Assembly (NCBI RefSeq): GCF_900100275.1
Contig: NZ_FNET01000008.1
Coordinates: 267,078 to 331,077, forward strand
Direction: 5' to 3'
Source: Lentzea albidocapillata subsp. violacea
GTDB taxonomy: Bacteria; Actinomycetota; Actinomycetes; Mycobacteriales; Pseudonocardiaceae
Length of the DNA stretch: 64,000 bases
Shown here piece by piece: positions 61,215 to 64,000 of the stretch. Numbering within the stretch: the first letter of the stretch is position 1; each line of letters begins with the position of its first letter. Under the pieces are notes generated by a model. It had not been told where the DNA came from, ran no database searches, and saw only the letters and a list, made by a program, of their open reading frames with translations. Made by a program: the position numbers and the translations under genes.

Positions 61215-62354
61215 ATGCCCGCCGAGCGGTTGCTCCCCACCCAAGAGGCCGAGGACCTGATCGCGCTGGTCAAGGAGATCGCGCGGGACGAACTGAAGCC
61301 CCACGCCGCCGACGCGGAGGAGAACGAGAAGTTCCCCCGCGACGCGTTCCGCCTGCTGGGCAGGTCCGGCCTGCTGGGCCTCCCGTACCCGGAGGAGTTC
61401 GGCGGCGGCGAGCAGCCCTACGAGGTGTACCTGCAGGCCCTGGAAGAGGTCGCCTCCGCGTGGATGACGGTCGCCGTGGGCCTCTCCGTACACGTGATGT
61501 CGTGCTACGGCCTCGCCACCTTCGGCACCCGCGAACAGCAGGACCGCTGGCTCCCCGAGATGCTCGAAGGCGAACTCCTCGGCGGCTACGCCCTCTCCGA
61601 GGTCCAGGCAGGCTCCGACCCGGCTGCCATGTCGACCAGGGCCGTCCGCAAGGGCTCCGAGTACGTAGTGAACGGCACCAAGGCGTGGATCACCCACGCC
61701 GGCGCCGCCGACTTCTACACCCTGATGGCCCGCACGTCCCCCGACGCAGGCCGCGGCATCTCCTGCTTCCTGGCCCCAGGTGAGGCCCAGGGCATCACCG
61801 CCGCCACCCCGGAACGCAAGATGGGCCTGACCGGCTCCATCACCGCACAGCTCCAGTTCGAAGACGTCCGCTTCGGCACCGACCGCCTGATCGGCAACGA
61901 GGGCGACGGCCTCAAGATCGCACTGTCCGCTTTGGACTCGGGCCGCCTGGGCATCGCCGCCTGCGCCGTGGGCCTGGCCCAGGCCGCCCTGGACGAGGCA
62001 GTCGCCTACGCCAAGACCCGAACCCAGTTCGGCCGCCCGATCATCGAGTTCCAGGGCCTGGAATTCCTGCTCGCAGACATGGCAGCAGCCGTGGAGTCGG
62101 CCCGAGCCACCTACATCTCCGCTGCCCGCCGCCGCGACCGCGGCCTCCCGTTCCGCCAGCAGGCGTCGATCGCCAAGCTGATCGCCACCGACGCGGCGAT
62201 GAGGGTGACGACCGACGCCGTCCAGGTGCTCGGCGGCGCCGGCTACACCCGTGACTTCCCAGTGGAGCGCTACATGCGCGAGGCCAAGGTTTTGCAGATC
62301 TTCGAGGGCACCAACCAGATCCAGCGCCTGGTGATCGGCCGAGGCCTACGGTGA
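61215..62354 (+). CDS. acyl-CoA dehydrogenase
   Basis: 379-aa FAD-dependent acyl-CoA dehydrogenase. N-terminal helical, middle and C-terminal domains are clear (LSEVQAGSDPAAMSTRA, ALDSGRLGIAACAVGLAQAALDEAVAY, FQGLEFLLADMAAAVE). The catalytic Glu is in IFEGTNQIQR. Short/branched-chain acyl-CoA type by length. First step of beta-oxidation or amino acid catabolism. ATG 61215 with a CCGGAGG site. Converges on the amidohydrolase gene with 9 nt between stops. Confidence 0.95.
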   Translation: MPAERLLPTQEAEDLIALVKEIARDELKPHAADAEENEKFPRDAFRLLGRSGLLGLPYPEEFGGGEQPYEVYLQALEEVASAWMTVAVGLSVHVMSCYGLATFGTREQQDRWLPEMLEGELLGGYALSEVQAGSDPAAMSTRAVRKGSEYVVNGTKAWITHAGAADFYTLMARTSPDAGRGISCFLAPGEAQGITAATPERKMGLTGSITAQLQFEDVRFGTDRLIGNEGDGLKIALSALDSGRLGIAACAVGLAQAALDEAVAYAKTRTQFGRPIIEFQGLEFLLADMAAAVESARATYISAARRRDRGLPFRQQASIAKLIATDAAMRVTTDAVQVLGGAGYTRDFPVERYMREAKVLQIFEGTNQIQRLVIGRGLR

Positions 62355-62363
62355 TTTTTTGAA

Positions 62364-63575
62364 CTACGGCTGGTCGCGGTAGAAGGGGTCGGCCACGACC
62401 CCTTCTCCAGCAGCCTCGTCCCACGTGTAAACCTCACGCCCCTGCACGAACACGTGCAACGCCCGGCTCATCACGTCAAGCGGATCCCCGGACCAGATCA
62501 CGACATCACCGTCGAGCCCAGGCTTCAACGCCCCAACGCGGTCGTCCAGCCCCATGATGCGCGCAGGGTTCGTAGTGATCGACTGCAGCGCCACATCACT
62601 GTCCAACCCTTCCTTCACCGCCAAAGTGGCCTGGTGCACCAGAAAGTGAATGGGCACAACAGGATGGTCGGTGGTGATCGCCAACTCCACCCCGGCCCGA
62701 GCCAGGATCCCGGGGTTGCGCAACCCCCGGTTCCGCAACTCCACTTTGGACCGAGTGGTGAACAGCGGCCCGATGATGACCGGAATCTGCTTGTCAGCAA
62801 TGACATCCGCGATCAGATGCCCCTCAGTCCCATGATTGAGGATAAGCCGATACCCGAACTCCTCAGACAACCGAATCGCCGTAGCGATGTCGTCGGCCCG
62901 ATGCGCGTGCTGACACCAGGGCAACTCACCACTCAGCACCTTCCCCAGGATCTCCAGCGTGGTGTTGCGGTCAAAGGACTTCCCGTCAGCCTCAGCCTCG
63001 GCCTTCTTGGCAAGGTAGTCCTGCGCCTTGGTCAGCTCATCCCGAATGACCGCCGCAACCCCTTGCCGAGTAGACGGCAACTTCCCCTTGTCGCCATAGA
63101 CCCGCTTCGGATTCTCACCAAGCGCACTCTTGACGCTGACAGGCTCCTTGACGAGCATCTCGTCAACCGTGCGCCCCCAACACTTGATCGCCACAGTCTG
63201 CCCACCGATGGGGTTACCAGACCCAGGCTTGATCACCGCCGTAGTAACCCCACCACTGAGAGCGTCGGCAAAGCCGAGGTCAGCGGGGTTGATCGCGTCC
63301 AGCGCCCGCATCCGAGCCCCAACAGGATCAGTCATCTCGTTGGTGTCCTGCCCAGCCCACCCCTCGGCCTCCTCATGGACGCCAATGTGCCCATGAGCCT
63401 CGACAAACCCAGGCAACACCCAAGCCCCGTCAGCGTCGACAACCTGAACACCGTCAGGAATGTCAACGTCAGCACCAACAGCAACGATCTTGCCGTCCAG
63501 AACGAGAACAGTGCCGCCTTCGACAGGTTCGCCACAGACGGGCACGACATAACCACCGGTGATCGCGATGTCCAT
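62364..63575 (-). CDS. metal-dependent amidohydrolase
   Basis: 403 aa. Composite beta-sandwich plus TIM barrel of the amidohydrolase superfamily: metal-binding GFVEAHGHIGV (HxH), QHAHRADDI, NHGTEGHLI and TTDHPVVP (catalytic Asp). Closest in pattern to imidazolonepropionase-like deacylases; substrate unknown. ATG 63575 gives the canonical MDIAITGGYVV start; a TTG nine nucleotides upstream is less likely. The start lies immediately beside a small palindrome. Confidence 0.92.
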   Translation of the reverse strand: MDIAITGGYVVPVCGEPVEGGTVLVLDGKIVAVGADVDIPDGVQVVDADGAWVLPGFVEAHGHIGVHEEAEGWAGQDTNEMTDPVGARMRALDAINPADLGFADALSGGVTTAVIKPGSGNPIGGQTVAIKCWGRTVDEMLVKEPVSVKSALGENPKRVYGDKGKLPSTRQGVAAVIRDELTKAQDYLAKKAEAEADGKSFDRNTTLEILGKVLSGELPWCQHAHRADDIATAIRLSEEFGYRLILNHGTEGHLIADVIADKQIPVIIGPLFTTRSKVELRNRGLRNPGILARAGVELAITTDHPVVPIHFLVHQATLAVKEGLDSDVALQSITTNPARIMGLDDRVGALKPGLDGDVVIWSGDPLDVMSRALHVFVQGREVYTWDEAAGEGVVADPFYRDQP

Positions 63576-63576
63576 G

Positions 63577-63591
63577 GTTAGCAACGCTAAC
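63577..63591. promoter_or_regulatory. palindrome at the amidohydrolase start
   Basis: GTTAGC-AAC-GCTAAC, a perfect 6-3-6 palindrome, lies one base before the amidohydrolase ATG. It could be an operator on a leaderless promoter. Chance of such a site is low but not negligible. Confidence 0.4.
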
Positions 63592-63661
63592 GGTTACACA
63601 AGCAGCAAGCCACCCCCAACCACAGCGAAGCCGAAGGCGAGCCGTCCTTCCATACGGGCCA

Positions 63662-63805
63662 GGCGGTGGGGTCCCATCACGAGTCGCGCCATAGCTCTTG
63701 CTGCACCTGAGGGGTGAGGTCAAGTCGACACGCTTTTCGTCGACTTGACCTCACCCCTCAGGTGTGGCCCGCTCTTGGCTCGGCTCGTGATGGGACCCCA
63801 CCGCC
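63662..63805. repeat. 144-bp element of nested perfect inverted repeats
   Basis: Outer perfect 22-bp arms at 63662-63683 and 63784-63805 (GGCGGTGGGGTCCC... and complement). Inner perfect 26-bp arms at 63704-63729 and 63739-63764 (CACCTGAGGGGTGAGG... and complement) with a 9-nt loop ACGCTTTTC. The 20-nt segments between the arms are only partly complementary. No transposase ORF is inside. It looks like a MITE-like or long-hairpin intergenic element; the amidohydrolase start lies 87 bp to the left. Confidence 0.85.
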
Positions 63806-64000
63806 AACGCACACCGATACGCAACAGGCAGCCGCCCAAAGCAACAGAGAGGATGTTGTGGCGGGATCGCCTGGGCTGGTCTGACCCTCAAAGCAACTGA
63901 CCAGGGTGTCTTTCGCCGGATCTGTCGTCCGGCCTGGCGGTCTCGCGTGCACGTCACCAGGCGGGCGGAAGTGACCTGATAGGAGCCTGTCTCACCAGGA
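63806..64000. other. non-coding stretch at the window end
   Basis: 195 bp with no convincing gene, RNA or operator. Short minus-strand open frames run through it and into the inverted repeat, but they lack a ribosome binding site and any recognised similarity. Confidence 0.4.

Noticed and set aside
63751..63957. short minus-strand frames at the right edge
   Set aside because: They run through the inverted repeat, have no ribosome binding site and no recognised similarity.

Overview
The window is 64 kb of high-GC chromosome with dense, GTG-rich, translationally coupled genes. The gene families point to a filamentous actinomycete, most likely of the Pseudonocardiaceae (Lentzea/Saccharothrix/Actinosynnema relatives). 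This is inferred from an iniBAC-type dynamin locus, an MprAB-type two-component system, WXG/PPE-like proteins with an EbfC-like partner, 14-repeat WD40 nSTAND proteins, LCP proteins, and a Zur regulon of zinc-free ribosomal proteins. No insertion sequence, phage, CRISPR array or integrase was seen, so this looks like core to semi-core chromosome with a few lineage-specific modules.

Layout. 1-6.3 kb: MprB/MprA-like sensor kinase and regulator, a TRIC channel, a nucleotidyltransferase, an Eis-type acetyltransferase, a 3-hydroxyacyl-CoA dehydrogenase and an EthD protein. 6.3-9.5 kb: a zinc-starvation island, in which six cysteine-poor paralogues (L32, L31, L28, L33, S14, S18) and a CobW-like protein flank a Zur-box-like operator. 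9.6-12.5 kb: BluB, a diguanylate cyclase and an orphan NarL-type regulator. 12.9-21 kb: a secreted penicillin-acylase-type hydrolase with a discoidin domain, an FkbM methyltransferase, an unknown 278-aa protein, tRNA-Arg(CCU), an HExxH protein, a GNAT, a nucleoside hydrolase and an LCP ligase. 21.3-27.7 kb: a giant STAND/WD40 protein, a DUF2165 protein and a degenerate GGDEF/EAL protein.

27.9-35.9 kb is an envelope-stress locus: an IniR-like LuxR regulator and an Hsp70-like ATPase diverge from iniB-iniA-iniC, with conspicuous GC-box palindromes between them. 35.9-42.7 kb: a GNAT-PhzF fusion, LysR, an NmrA reductase with a divergent HxlR regulator and perfect operator, a tandem GGCT protein, a DUF4232 lipoprotein and two small proteins. 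43-47.4 kb is a tightly coupled five-gene operon (two small helical paralogues, a soluble tandem FtsK/EccC-like ATPase, a helical protein and a GNAT). It is the best candidate here for an undescribed system.

47.5-54.5 kb: an MDR reductase, then a divergent alkyl-DHAP-synthase-like flavoprotein and TetR-GlpD pair, and a type VII-like substrate cluster (PPE/WXG-like, EspC-like, EbfC-like). 54.7-63.6 kb: an ABC exporter, photolyase, citrate synthase, a TetR-PfkB operon divergent from an acyl-CoA dehydrogenase, and an amidohydrolase. The window ends with a 144-bp element containing nested perfect 22-bp and 26-bp inverted repeats.
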